A stretch of DNA of 64,000 nucleotides from positions 35,948,150 through 36,012,149 of the forward strand of contig NW_004454156.1 of NCBI RefSeq assembly GCF_000283155.1, in the 5' to 3' direction. Positions 46,706 to 59,195 of this stretch are shown one piece after another (within the stretch, counting starts at the first letter, position 1; each line of letters begins with the position of its first letter). The position numbers were made by a program, and so were the translations under genes. A model generated the notes under the pieces. It made no database searches and was not told the DNA's origin. It was given only the letters and a program-made list of their open reading frames with translations. Source of the DNA: Ceratotherium simum simum. Lineage: Eukaryota > Chordata > Mammalia > Perissodactyla > Rhinocerotidae.

Positions 46706-48712
46706 CTTTGTGAGTACTGTGTTATTGTACTTAAGGGCACACCTCTCCGTGAAGAGGCAAGGTCTTATCTGCAGGGTGAGGCCATTCATTATGTCACTCT
46801 ATTAAGGAGGAAGAACATTTCTCAAATCTGAATCTGAGATCTGAGCAGGGAAAACTTGGGCAGGCTGCAGAGTGGGTGGTCTTGCTTTGTGCAGAGATTG
46901 AGGATGTCAAGATTGCCAATGAGGGGACTTTTGGGAGCTGGGCTGGAGGATGGTGCCCTCTAGAAAGAGGAACCTAAGGAGGGCACCTGAAGACTTGTAT
47001 TAGATCCTTTAGGCAAGTGTATAGGTCTCTCAGATGGTGAGTGAATTGGGTTAGAGCTTGTGAACTAGGGACAAATTAGCTGTATTGGAGCCAACCCACA
47101 TACTGGCAAAGCCACTTAGGCTTAGAGAGCCAAGAGAAAACCAATGGATGAGGGAAGGGATAATGTCCACATTCAGACTACAGCTATGATAGTAGGCTGT
47201 AGCCCTTGGGCACCAGTGTGGTGTTGACTTGGTAACTGAAGTGAAAAAACCCAAAGGTTAGGAATAGAGTTGGGGATCCTTAGATAGTCATCCCTTCTTC
47301 TTTGACTTCTTCTGACACTAAACCTTGCAGGATCTAGGTTTAGTTTTATTTAGGGAAAAGTTTTTTCTTGTAATCCATTGTTTCAATATGAGCCAATAGA
47401 GAAACTGGTTAAGAAGGTAAACAGAGTGTTTGCTTGCATTAATAGCAGCACAGCATCTGGGCCAAGGGATGGAATCATCGCATTGTCCTATTGTTACTCT
47501 TTGCTAGTGGCAGATGGCTAGGTCGTGGCCAGCCATCATGGCTGGGTGAGCTTTAAGCACTCCTTGCCCTTGAACCCAAGTCCAGGCCAAAGGTAGGTGA
47601 AAAGCCTCTTTGGCCCCCTTTATCTGACCTTTTCACCTGGTTGATGGAAGGCCTGGGTAAAGGGACTCCAGCATTTCTCTTGGCCTAGAGTAGAGCTCTA
47701 GGCCAACCACTCCATATCTCCTTTGCCTGGCTTCCCCTTGGTCCTGCTGGCAAGGGCAGATTCCCTCCCCATACAGGAGGCCGTCCCTGTCTTGTTGGCA
47801 AGACCAGAGGCACGTGATTCCCAGGGATAGAGATCCTAACAAGGAGAGCAGAAAAGGCCAAAAGAATATTTGCCCAACTCTGTACCCTTGACCAGGTCCT
47901 AGCTGCCTCCTCTACTTGGGTAGATTAAGGGAGCCTTGAGCTTCCCCTCGTGGCTAAGGTGTGCCATGACTCTGGGCAAACCATCTCTCTAAAATGATAC
48001 GTGGTCCATTAGCATACAGTTAGTTAAAAGGGCATCCTGGATGACAGGGCTGGGAGCCAAGAAACACTTGAAGTAACTAAGGATGTTTGGTTTCAAATAA
48101 AGAAGACATTCAAGGACCAATCTCTCTTTAAATATTTAGAAAGTTAGTGGAAGAGGAGATATTTATTCTGTGGAGGATTAAAAGGCAAAATTGGGACCAA
48201 GGAATAAATTACTAGGAAGGAATAAATTACTAGGAATAAATTACTACAAGGAATAAATTACTAGGATTTTTGCCTCAATATTAAAACTAGCCCCTGGAGA
48301 TATTCAAGAAGTGCTGCTGACCACATGAGTGCCCTAGGAAGGAACCTCCTGGCTGGAAGCCCACTCATTCCTGCAAGCCCTTGTTGCAGGCTTTCTGCAG
48401 TCCTATTTTCAGTATTCTGCCTGTGATGGTGACTAGAAACAGTGACGTGTCCTGGAAACTCCAGTATGTTCACATTCACTCCACACCCTCTACAAGGCCT
48501 CATGCTTTTGGAAACAGAATAAGGATGTATTGTCTAATCATATCCTGACTCATGCTTTGTAAAATATGGGCAAGATGATAGAGTTTCATCCAACTCTGAA
48601 GGTCTGTAACTCCCTATTTAGCAGACGAGATTAAGTAATCACCTTAGATTTCCTGGTGAAGTAGTGGCAGAATGGAAGCTAGAACCAAGGATCTGACTTC
48701 TCTCTGGATGTT
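46706..48712. other. Intergenic, unassigned
   Basis: Apart from the short tandem array at 48200-48266 I recognise nothing here. Confidence 0.4.
48200..48266 (+). repeat. Short tandem repeat, GGAATAAATTACTA unit
   Basis: Four imperfect copies of AAGGAATAAATTACTAGG, one shortened, lie end to end. Confidence 0.85.
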
Positions 48713-48921
48713 TTTTTTTTTTTTTAATTTTATTTATTTTTCCCTCAAAGCCCCAGTAGATAATCATATGTCATAGTTGCACATCCTTCTAGTTGCTGTA
48801 TGTGGGACGTGGCCTCAGCATGGCCGGAGAAGCAGCGCGTCAGTGTGCGCCCGGGATCCGAACCCGGGTCGCCAGCAGTGGAGCGCGCGCACCTAACCAC
48901 CAAGCCACGGTGCCGGCCCCG
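48713..48921 (-). repeat. ERE SINE
   Basis: The target duplication TCTCTGGATGTT lies at 48701-48712 and 48922-48933. The antisense head CCGGCCCC is present. Confidence 0.95.
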
Positions 48922-48933
48922 TCTCTGGATGTT

Positions 48934-49894
48934 ATTAGAGACTTTTATGAATTCTGGCTCAAAAGCGGCTAGCTTCCTCTGATGAGATAGGTACAAGAGT
49001 CATCTGATTTGGAACAAGCTTCCCCTGTTTAGCTCTGTCTGCTCCGTTCTGCAGGTCTTCCACTCATCCTCCCCTCCCTTTAACACATCTTCATAGTGAT
49101 GGCTTTTATCTGTTGGTTTGGGATGCCCCTGGTACAGTATGAGATGAGACAGAGCTTACTTCTGGGTTGAGCTGGTGGTTTTCCAAAGATGAGCTCTCCT
49201 CTGTATGTATATCCACCTTTGGCAAGGACAAGCCCTGGTGTCATTTAATGTCCCTATGCTACCTGTATATTTGGAGAGTCTGCTATTGCCTTAGAGACTG
49301 TAACTCCTTGAGGGCAAGGAACACAGAATCATTACTCTGAATCTCCAGGCAGCTAATCAGGTGTTATACCCTGTGGGCATTTGATAGGTATTTGCTATTT
49401 GCTTCTCGTCTTCTCCCACATGAAATCTCAAGATTCCATCATCCAGGGAGTCAGTTCCACCTTGCTGCTCCTCCTCCAAGCTCAGCTTCAGGAGATAAGG
49501 CTTCAGAAGGGGAGTGTGTCTTCCCACATATGGCTCTGTTTTACACTTAATGTGTTTATTTGAGTACCTAGATACCATGGGGATAGGTGCCATAGAAATA
49601 GAAGGAAGGAGCAGGGAGGTAGAACAGAGAAAGGAAGGACCCAGAACACCAGGGGGCTGGAAGCAGTGTTTTTGTGACACCAATGTTTATTTTGAGCTGG
49701 CAGTATTATTTATCATGTCCTCTGTGCACAGCCTTTCTCCCCCGGGAATGTAAATACTGTCTGCTTTCTTATGTACTTACATTGTTTGGGTCTCGAGAGG
49801 AGGAGAAATGCTGCATTCAGTATATAAAGACATACACCATTGTCACTATTTCTTATGTTTATGTGTCACTTGACACTTTTCAGTGCAGGTTCAC
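48934..49894. other. Intergenic, unassigned
   Basis: No supportable gene. Short overlapping ORFs on both strands look non-coding. Confidence 0.4.
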
Positions 49895-50035
49895 ACACAC
49901 TACTTTCCTCATTTGATCCTATGTCAGGCAGATAGTATTCACCCCTATTTTTTTTGATGAATTTGAAGTTCAGAGACTAACTTGTGCAAAGTCACATGGC
50001 CAGTGAGTGGTCAGAGCTCAACTCCAGCTCTCTTT
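49895..50035 (-). repeat. MIR
   Basis: Reverse MIR: 'tcctcatttgatcctatgtc', 'gttcagagactaacttgtgc', 'cacatggccagtgagtggtc'. Confidence 0.7.
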
Positions 50036-50728
50036 TTTTGAGTAGGCCTCCTTATGCTGAGATGGGGCTGTGCAGTGATGGGAATTCAGGGCAGGCTGGA
50101 CAGACACCCAGGGTATTTTGGGCAGTGCCATCCAGGTTAGAATGAGCTGTGTGGAGTGATCCGAGTCACGGGGAAACAGCTGAAGCTTCTGCATGAAGCC
50201 CACAGGAAAATGTGATTGGCTGCAGAAGAGATTTTGCTAATTTTGTGTCTTGAGACAAAGGAAAACAGAAGGCATAAATGTACCCTGCTTTCAAGGCTGA
50301 CAGCCATTCTAAACAGCTCCTTTGCCAGCACAAGCAAACTTCAGTGCTCTCAGCTTAGTCTGCCTGTGCTAACCCAAACACTGGTCCTGGGAACGGCCGC
50401 ACGGCTGTCTTCACCCCTCCTCAAAGCATCATGGGACAGACTGAGTTCAGGCTGAGCCAAAAACAACATGAAATAGATCCCTGGGCATGGTTGGGCATAT
50501 TCCAGCCTCATTTCTGCGATCCCCTTCATGCATATCTGATGTAGCTAGATGGTACTACATATAAGTCCTGCATCTCCTTGTCTCGGGGTCTTTGCCTCTG
50601 CTGGGCCTGCCATCTAGAATGCCCTCTGCTTCCCCTCCCTCTCAGCAGACCATTAGTCTCTCCTTTGTCAAATCTGACCTATCCTTGGGGGCCCAGTTCA
50701 AATGTTCCTCCCTCCAAAATGTTTTCCT

Positions 50729-51636
50729 TTTTTTTTTACATAATTCTTGCTATGAATTTTCAGTTGTTTTATTTTTCTGTCCTGAAAATGTTATGTTTAC
50801 TTAGAATCTTAAGTGTAATAGAAACAGACATATTAATCCACTGATCCTCTGCATAAACAAACATTTTTAGAATTTACTCACGATATATTCTTCAAATTAC
50901 CACCACAAAACCAATTGCTTATAAAGAATGTTTTAAACTATATTGGTGATTTAAAAACAAGCATGAAACCAACATAAAAACAAAGAATCTTCCTCTCTTT
51001 CAGGAGAAATGTTTTACGTGAAGTCATCCTCTTTGAACATCTTTGGTGTCAATTCTGGGTGAACCAGGACGGTCGCTTCCTGTCTCGTTCAATGATCCTC
51101 TTGCCCTGATCTCGTTCAGAGGCTGTCTCTCCCACGTACAGCAAGCACCATACTCTCTACATTAGGAGCCTTAAAAGGGCCCCCTCCTTGTTTCCCTATC
51201 TGTCTTCTGATTTCTGCAGTCTCCTTGCACACCTTCTCATAGCAATAGCCACAAAGGACGTGTTTCTGTTTCAGGTGACCACACTCAGGACAAACGTCTA
51301 TATTGTTCTTAACTTTAATAAGCTTATGAGCGTTTCTTCTCCTACACCGGTTAACTTCAATGCTGCGTGTGTTTTTAGGAGCTGCCATCCAAAAGATACT
51401 ATCCATAAGGCTGGAAATCTCCTTACTTCCATTGGTATCGTTTGCTGGTTCCGTAAATATAGCTGGACCTTGGACCACTAATACTGGTCCCCACGGAGGA
51501 CTGGGAAAGCCTGGTCGGCTCTGCTGAAGTTTCTGCTGCAGCCGCTCCCAATAGTTCTGGAGAAGTCCCTGAGCTGCTGGCCACGGCGGAACTACCAGCA
51601 CCAGCATGGCCGATGCCATCTTCCTCGCCCGAAGAC
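50729..51636 (-). pseudogene. MRPL32P: Processed pseudogene of MRPL32
   Basis: The parent, MRPL32, is a zinc-binding protein of the mitochondrial large ribosomal subunit. On the - strand the copy starts with ATG at 51619 ([10 protein letters not shown]) and keeps [20 protein letters not shown], the mature start AAPKN, and the [17 protein letters not shown] zinc site with all four cysteines. There are no introns. A shift near 51140 moves the C-terminal tail ([18 protein letters not shown]) out of frame and gives an early stop at about 51116; the ancestral stop is at 51049-51051. A 3' UTR of about 310 bp with an AATAAA-type signal and a poly-A tract (poly-T at 50729-50738) follows. The insert is flanked by CCAAAATGTTTTCCT at 50714-50728 and 51637-51651. 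This is an L1-mediated retrocopy, not a working gene. Confidence 0.95.
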
Positions 51637-51651
51637 CCAAAATGTTTTCCT

Positions 51652-52569
51652 GATTCTCTGTTACTTAAAGTGATCTCTCCCTCCTCTGACTGCCTATGAC
51701 ACCACTAGTTTGAGTTAGGCTCTAGTGGTGGGGATCAAAGGTCTCTCGATTCAGACAGCGCAACTAAGCCCCCAGAAGTTGGGGTCAGCCAGACTTCCCA
51801 CCCTTTATAGAGGGAAGTCAGAACTGGCCCCCAACCACCCATCCAAGCTATCCTGTCCTTTCTCCCCCATCAGTTGATATAAGAAGATGATTGAAAAGGG
51901 AGAAGGTGGACTGGTTTTTGGGAGAGAAGTTAGTCACTCCGCTCCTTGAAGCCAAGGAAGAGGCGGGGATCTAAGAGAATCAGAAAAAAACAGAGGTGTT
52001 TGCAACAAGGGGAGTAGGCATTGTGCTCCCAGATGGTTGTTTGCTTGGCCTGTGGACTTGTTGATCTGCTCTTGTGGTTTGGAGCAGGGGCAAGAGGATG
52101 GGAGGGAGATGATGGGGAAGGGATACTGTGGAGCAGAGAGGGCCCAGAACCACCGCCTTGAGGAGGGTGGAAAATGGAGCTGTGTAACCTCGCTCCATTG
52201 AGGTAAGGAGACACCTGCCCTTTACCTCTCCTTTTTCATGGCCAACACACTCTGGAGGCCTAGAGAGAGGAGGGGGCCATGGGTAAAGAGAAGATCAAGT
52301 CTAAGCTAGAGCCACAGACAGATCCAGCCTGAATGATGTAAGGGCAGGTGAGGAGGCTTGAAGTTCTAGGATGAACAAGACTGAGTCTTAAATCTGAAAT
52401 AATCAAAGGTGACTGGAAAGCTATGGAAAGGTGACTGGAAATCTATGGAATATGGCAAAGAAGTGATTAAGGAACCCACTATTTAGAAAAAGAAGGACAG
52501 TTAGGGGCAATTATAGGACCAAAAATCATGTTTTTATCCCCCAACTAGTTGAGATTATTCAATAAGCTG
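51652..52569. other. Intergenic, unassigned
   Basis: No gene seen. A short imperfect duplication (AAAGGTGACTGGAAA-type, twice) occurs near 52408-52455. Confidence 0.4.
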
Positions 52570-53960
52570 TTTAGAATTATTTTTGCACGGCTTCTCTCTC
52601 TCTTTTTTAAAAAAACACATAAGATAAAATTTACTATTTTCAACATTTCTCAGTGTACAATTCAGTAGTGTTAAGTATACTCACATTGTTGTGCAACCAA
52701 TCTCCAGAATTTTTTAATCTTGCAAAACCGAAACTCTGTACCTATTAAACAACTCCCCATTCCCCTCTCCCCCCAGCCCCTAGTAACTACCATTGTACTT
52801 ACTGTTTCTATGAATTTGACTTCTCTAGATATCTAATATAAGTAATCCGGATTTGACTTTTTGTGACTGGCTTATTTCCTTTAGCATAATGTCCTCAAGT
52901 TTCTTTCATGTTGTAGTATGTGTCAGAATTTTTTCTTTTTTAAGGCTGAATTATATTCCATTGTATGTATACACACGTTTTATTTATCCATTCATCCGTC
53001 AATGGACACTTGGGTTGCTTCCACCTCTTGGCTATTGTGAATAGTGCTATTATGAGCATGGGTGTGCAAATATCTCTTTGAGATCCTGCTTTCAGTTCTT
53101 TTGGATATATACCCAGAAGAGGAATTGCTGGATTGTCTTAGTCTTTGGGCTGCTATAACAGAAATTTATTTCTCACAGGTCTGGAGGCTGAGAAGTCCAA
53201 CATCGAGGTGTGAGCAGATTTGATGTCTGGTGAGGCTCAGCTTCCTGGTTCGTAGACAGCTGTCTTTTTGCTGTGTCCTCACGTGGCGGAAGGGGTGAGG
53301 GAGCTCTCTGGGGTTTCTTTTATAAGGGCACCAATCCTATTCATAAGATCTCTGCCCTCATGACCTAATCGCTTCCCAGAGGCCCTGGCACCAAATGCTA
53401 TCACATTGGGGGTTAGGATTTCAACATGTGAATCTTGGGGTGATACAAACCTCCTGTCCCTTGCATGGTTCATATAGTAGTTCTGTTTTTCACTTTTTGA
53501 GGAACCTCCCTACTGTTTTCCGTAGTGGCTACAGTCTTTTACATCCCCACCAACAGTGAACAAGCACTCCTACTTCTCCGCATCCTGGCCAACACTTGTT
53601 ATTTTCTGTTTTTTTGATAGTAGCCATCCTAATGGGTGTGAGGTGATATCTCACTGTAGTTTTGTTTTTCATTTCCCTAATGATTAGTGATATTGAACAT
53701 CTTTTCACATATTCGTTGGCCATTTGTATATCTTCTTTGGAGATATGTCTATTCAAGTCCTTTGCCCATTTTAAAATTGGGTTATTTGGGTTTTTTTGGT
53801 TGTTGCTGAATTGTAGAAGTTCTTTATATATTCTGGGTTAATATAATCTGGTTAACCCCCTATCAGTTATATGATTTGCAAATATTCTCTCCCATTCCAT
53901 TGGTTGCCTTTTTGCCCTGTTGATTGTGTCCTTTGATGAGGCTTATCTCTTTTAGCAGTC
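52570..53960 (-). mobile_element. Old L1 3' part, antisense, interrupted
   Basis: Antisense L1 text runs in two pieces, 52570-53135 and 53464-53960 (- strand peptide [20 protein letters not shown] at 53529-53756). They are separated by another repeat. The pieces are in the order expected for one element. Confidence 0.85.
53136..53463. repeat. Ancient repeat inserted in the L1 (family not assigned)
   Basis: The signature 'gggctgctataacagaaatt', 'tctcacaggtctggaggctg', 'gctgtgtcctcacgtggcgg' and 'cataagatctctgccctcat' is a common dispersed mammalian repeat. Confidence 0.75.
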
Positions 53961-54072
53961 CGAAGTTTTTGGGGGACAGGATTGTATTTCAGGGAGGTCT
54001 TCAGTAAATGACAGTGGACTGAAGCATGTAACATACACTGAGGGTGATTAGTCAAGCATATATATGTATATT

Positions 54073-54311
54073 TTTTGTGAGGAAGATCAGCCCTGAGCTA
54101 ACATCCAATGCCAATCCTTCTCTTTTTGCTGAGGAAGAATGGCCCTGAGCTAACATCTGTGCCCATCTTCCTCTACTTTATGTGGAACGCCGCCACAGCA
54201 TGGCTTGCCAAGCAGTGCATCGGTGTGCGCCCAGGATCCGAACCTGGGAACCCCGGGCCGCTGAAGTGGAGCGCATGCACTCAATTGCTTGCGCCACAAG
54301 GCAGGCCCTAG
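54073..54311 (-). repeat. ERE SINE, long-tail type (first of a pair)
   Basis: It lies directly before another ERE. The target sequence CAAGCATAT occurs before it (54053) and between the two (54313). Two tail modules and a diverged head (GGCAGGCCC) are present. Confidence 0.92.
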
Positions 54312-54325
54312 GCAAGCATATTTTT

Positions 54326-54618
54326 TTTTTTCTTTTGAGGAAGATCAGCCCTGAGCTAACATCCATGCTAATCCTCCTCTTTTTGCTGAGGAAGACCGGC
54401 TCTGAGCTAACATCTATTGCCAATCCTCCTCCTTTTTTTTCCCCAAAGCCCCAGTAGATAGTTGTATGTCATAGATGCACATCCTTCTAGTTGCTGTATG
54501 TGGGATGCGGCCTCAGCATGGCCGGAGAAGCAGTGTGTTGGTGCGCGCCTGGGATCTGAACCCGGGCCCCCAGTAGCGGAGCGTGTGCACTTAACCGCTA
54601 AGCCACGGGGCCGGCCCA
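54326..54618 (-). repeat. ERE SINE, two-module hybrid type (second of a pair)
   Basis: It is flanked by GCAAGCATATTTTT at 54312-54325 and 54619-54632. It has a full head GGGGCCGGCCC. Confidence 0.95.
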
Positions 54619-54779
54619 GCAAGCATATTTTTAATGAGGTGGGATTTAAGTTTTGATGGTCAACGCAGACCCCAAGTAGAAATGCAGAATGGCAGTTTGC
54701 CTGTGGCCCCTTTTCCCTCCCTCCCTGTTCTTCCAACTCTTCCTCTCTGCTCAGGCACCAGGCGCTTTAGCCACCGGGT

Positions 54780-54885
54780 GTTTAACAAGTGGTTATCAAA
54801 CACTTTCTGGGTGCCAGGCACTGTGCTAGGGATCACAAAGAAGAGCAAACAAAGCTCTACCCTCAACACGTGCAGTCCTGCAGGG
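54780..54885 (-). repeat. MIR-like fragment
   Basis: 'aacactttctgggtgccagg', then 'cactgtgctagggatcac', typical of the MIR 3' end in reverse. Confidence 0.55.
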
Positions 54886-55299
54886 AGATAAACAAGGGGA
54901 GAATTTCAGTGTAATGTGAGGAGTGACTTCAAGCAGGAAAAAAGGCAAAGAAGGGCACTTAACCTGGACCAAGGGATGATGGAAGACTTCCTGGAGGAAG
55001 TAGTCCTGAGGTCATTTGGCACCTGGCCTGGTCTGGGCACTCTCCGGAGTCTGCCAGAAGAGGGCTCAGAGTTGTGAGATGGAGGATAGGGGAAGGATGT
55101 CATATCTGCTGTGTTGTATTTCCCCACTTAACACGTGCACTATTTAAAGGTGCAAAAATAATTCTAGGCAGTTTACTGAAGAATCTCAATAAACTTTGTT
55201 TCCCTTGGAAAACTACAAGGAACAATATACAAGGCTAGTAATTTTATTCCCCAAATTAAATGCTTAATAAAAAGATTTGCTGTGTTTAATAACATATTG

Positions 55300-55525
55300 T
55301 GCCTCATATATGCCAGTCACTGCTCTAAGCACTTTACATGTATTTAACTTAATTACTACTCACAAAAACCCTATGAGATAGGTATTAATATCATTCTGCT
55401 TTTGTAGATAGGGAAACTGAGGCAAAGGGAGGCTAAGACACTGGCCCAAAACTGCAGAGTAGGAAGTGGCAGAGCTGCAATTCAAACCTGCAGCCTGGCT
55501 CTAGAGCTTGTGGTCTTGGTCTCCG
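55300..55525 (-). repeat. MIR
   Basis: A well-preserved reverse MIR: 'actgctctaagcactttaca', 'aaccctatgagataggtatt', 'gggaaactgaggcaaaggga', 'caattcaaacctgcagcctg'. Confidence 0.85.
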
Positions 55526-56269
55526 AGGGTTTGATTTTTACATGCCAGGAAAGTTTTCCACTCAGTCAACTTGATCAAACAGAATGTGTTATAAGGTCAC
55601 TCCCTTGAAGGCTCCAATTCCTCACTTGTACCTTCTGAAAGATTCACCCTTGATTTCGGTGTTCGAGAGTGGACTTAGTGTCACAGAGCCCTAGGAATTT
55701 CTCCCTGGGGCTCTTAAAATCACCACTTAGCTCTGCTTTCCAGATGCCCGGGAACCCCCCCTTAAAAATAACTCAAAAAAAAAGAAAAATCCATAGACAT
55801 GAAGGAAAAAAAATCTCTGAGAAAGGATTAAAAAACCCCACATAATCACAATACCACTCTCACACAATAAAATTAATAATAATTCCTTAATATCATCTAA
55901 TGCTAGAGTTCAGTTTTCTCTGGTTATTTCAAAACTCTCTTTTCACAATTGCATTTGGTTGTAGGTCACTTAAGACTTTTCTAATCTATAAAAGAATGTC
56001 TTCCTTTTAATTTTTATACATTTTATTTGTTGGTGAAACTGGGTCATTTGTCCTGTGGAATGACTAGGAAGACTGAGAAACATAGTTTAAGATGTCTTCT
56101 GGCTCTCTTTGTCCCTAGGCTCTACCCCACTAGGGATGTTCCATCAAGTACTGTGTTTTAAAGTCACTTGAAATAATTCTTCTCCATGTGATTAGGATAC
56201 ACTGTTGGTTTCATTTGTCTCAGTTTGCTTTTGATTGATGGAGGTTGCCTTTTCTAAATATGAGTGTGT
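55526..56269. other. Intergenic, unassigned
   Basis: I see no gene or clear repeat here. Confidence 0.4.
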
Positions 56270-57360
56270 TTTTTAATACTGCAAAATATCTACATGCTGA
56301 AAACCAAAATTATACAAAAGATATAAGCAGAGAAGTATAACTTCTGTGTCCATCCCCTTCCCCATTCAGCCGTCATTCTCTTCCTTGCCTTAGAGATAAT
56401 GGTTTTTAATTAGTTTTTGCTTTATCCTCCTATTGTTGTTTATATGGATGTGTACTTGTATTCCTCCTCCCTTTCTAACAACAAAAAGGAGTATACTATG
56501 CCTACTTTTCTGACTTTGTATTTCTGGAGGCCATCCTTCTTTTTACAGCTGCATAGCACTTCGCTGTGTGCACATTCCAGAATGTATTCAAGCAGTCCCC
56601 TATTGATGGACATTTGAGTTGTTTCTAGTCTTTGCTATTACAGATAGTGCTGCAATGAATAGCCTTGAGCATATGTCATTTCACAGTTTTGGGAGTTATA
56701 TTTAGGGAAGACTCCTAGAACTGTGATTGCTGGGTCAAAGGGGAAAGGCACATGCAATTTTGCTAGATGTTACAAAACCCTCCTCCACTGAGATTGTACT
56801 ACTTTGAATTCCCATTAGCAATGTAGGAGGGTGACTGTTTCCCCAGAGCCTCACCAACAGAGTATATTGTCAAACTTTTGGATTTTTGCCTATCTGAAAG
56901 ATAAGAAATTGTATCTCAGTATAGTTTAAATTTGCAATTCTCTTGTTATGAGCAACGGTGAATATATTTTCATTTGCTTTTCTTTTTCTGTGAAATGCCT
57001 CTTCATATCTCTTGCCCATTTTTCTATCAGGTTATTGGCCTTTTTCTTCTTTGAAGTTCTCTAATTGTTAAGGATATTAACTCTTTGTCTGTGATATAAT
57101 TTGCAATTATCTCTCCCAGCTTTTCATTTGCTTTTTGATTTTACTTAGGATTTTTTTTTATTGCCATGGAGCCAAATTTATTAATCTTTTCTCTTATTAC
57201 TTCTGGATTTTGCCTCTCCTGAATTATAAAATATTTCACCCATTTTTTCCTATTATTTGTATGGTTTCATTTTTACATTTAGATCTTTGACCCATTTGGA
57301 ATTATCCTGGTGTTTAGCGTGAGAAATAAATCTAATTTTATCTTTTTCCATATGGCTATC
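56270..57360 (-). mobile_element. Old L1 fragment, antisense
   Basis: Antisense L1 ORF2-like text is present: 'ctcttgcccatttttctatc', 'gttattggcctttttcttct', 'ttgatggacatttgagttgt'. Confidence 0.75.
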
Positions 57361-57560
57361 CAATTGTATGATATGGAATTATATCTCAATAAAGCTGTTA
57401 CAAATTTCTATGTATATATGAATGTTTGGAAGGATATAGCCTAACACTAAAATATTGGTTGACTCTGGATGGTGGGATTATTAATATTTTCTGTTTTCTT
57501 TTTTTCCCCTATATGACTAGGTTTGCCCTGTTCAATTCTCTTGTATTCAGCAAGACATTC
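57361..57560 (+). mobile_element. Old L1 3' tail, sense
   Basis: 'gaattatatctcaataaagc' and 'ggttgactctggatggtggg' are sense L1 3' text. They abut the antisense L1 on the left. Confidence 0.6.
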
Positions 57561-58994
57561 TTTCTATATTATGAGCCTCAGAAGGCTGGGATATTTATTT
57601 CTGAGAGGATATAATTCAGACCCAATGAAAATATCTTTTTGAAGGTGTTTGTCCATAATTCATATTTAGGCAGTCAAACAATAAGTGTTTCAGTGTCTAC
57701 GGTGCACACTGAACTATGCTATGTGCTGGAGGAAATAAAAAAAGGCATAATCATCTAGACAGACATATCTAAAAGGCAAGTCGACTGACCTTGAGGGGAG
57801 CAGGGCCATGGAAAAAGTCAAATGAGTGCTGCAGACAGGCAGCGAGAAGAATTCACAGGAGGGAGAGATCTCCATGGGCAGGGGTGACCCTGGAGGCTTC
57901 AGGGAGGAAGTGTCTTCTGGTTAGTTCTTGAAAGATGAATAGGAAGTAGACTGACAGGGAGAAAAGAGAGGCACATCCAGGCAAGAGCAGTATTGTGAGT
58001 AGAGGTGAATGGGAGCCCCTAAGGGATTTTGGGGGACCAGGTAGGCAAAGCTGGTCAAATAAGAAATGCCTTGAGCATCTTACACTGTTGTCTGTGACTG
58101 GGAATCTGTCTGCTCCTGAAAGGAGGTAAGGCTGTCTTTAGTTGCCAGGGCCCGGGAGCCTTTCAGAGGATCCAGTTACACACAGAACCCCTACCCAAGG
58201 AGCTCATTTCTGGTGGCGAACTCCTTGCAGATGCTGAAACTTGCAGAGGCTGAAGCCCACGGGGAAAGACACTGTCAGCGTTTGGATTTGATGTTGCTCT
58301 TAATCATTCCATTCTTGGCTGGCACCTGTGGTGTGAGGACCCTTGGGTCTGCACCAAGACACAGCCAGCCCTCACGGAGGGAAACACAACAGCTGCCTGG
58401 CAGGGCCCGTGGAGGCAACCACCCAGGCTTGGATGGGCTTCTGCTTAGAAGGCCTCTGGGCATAAATCTTCCTTCTGCTCCTCCAAGTATCAGAATAAGC
58501 AATGGCATTCATGGGGGGGCATGGGGAGTCAGGGGGAGAGGCAGGCAAGTCTAATAGCCTAAAACAGCCACCTCACCGCCTGCTGTCACTAGAGTCTCAG
58601 TCCTTTGAGAGTTAGCATTAAAAAAGGCCCCCAAATTTTTGGTTAAACTCTTTGATTTTGTGTGTGTGTTTGGTGGGGGTGGGAGGCTTTTGTGGAGCTC
58701 CCTCCTCTATGACTCCCCGGAACCACATCCAGGCCCCATAGCCACACCTTTTCCTCTGGGTGCGCCTGGATTGCCAAGGGTCCCCCTTTACTATGTGTTC
58801 TGCCACTTCAGGACAGGGTGATACTGCTCAATCATCTCCCAAAGGAATTTCTTTAACTTCCTTAGACAATCCATTTCTGTTTGAAACATCTCCTAGTGTC
58901 TAACCTAATGCTCTCAGGCTGCAGGAACAGAAAATACTTGAGTACCACCTTTTTTTCTCCCTTACTTACAGGTTCTACTGTTGTTCCCCCTTAG
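57561..58994. other. Intergenic, unassigned
   Basis: No supportable gene. Overlapping ORFs at 58213-58554 (+) and 58275-58508 (-) are GC-driven and show no domain. Confidence 0.4.
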
Positions 58995-59195
58995 AGAGCC
59001 ATGTGGTGGGATGGACAGAGCATGGGTCTCAAGTCAGATGGAGCCCTGGCTCTGTCACTATCAGCTGGGTGATCTCGGGCAAGTAACTTAGCTCTGAGCC
59101 TCTTTCTGCTCCTTCGCCTGGTTGCAGTGAGGACTAAACAACCCAGACAAAGTGCCTGGCTCATGGGCAGAAGGCTATGGAAATCAGCTTCTTTG
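58995..59195 (+). repeat. MIR
   Basis: Sense MIR: 'gccctggctctgtcactatc', 'tgggtgatctcgggcaagta', 'acttagctctgagcctcttt'. Confidence 0.8.
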
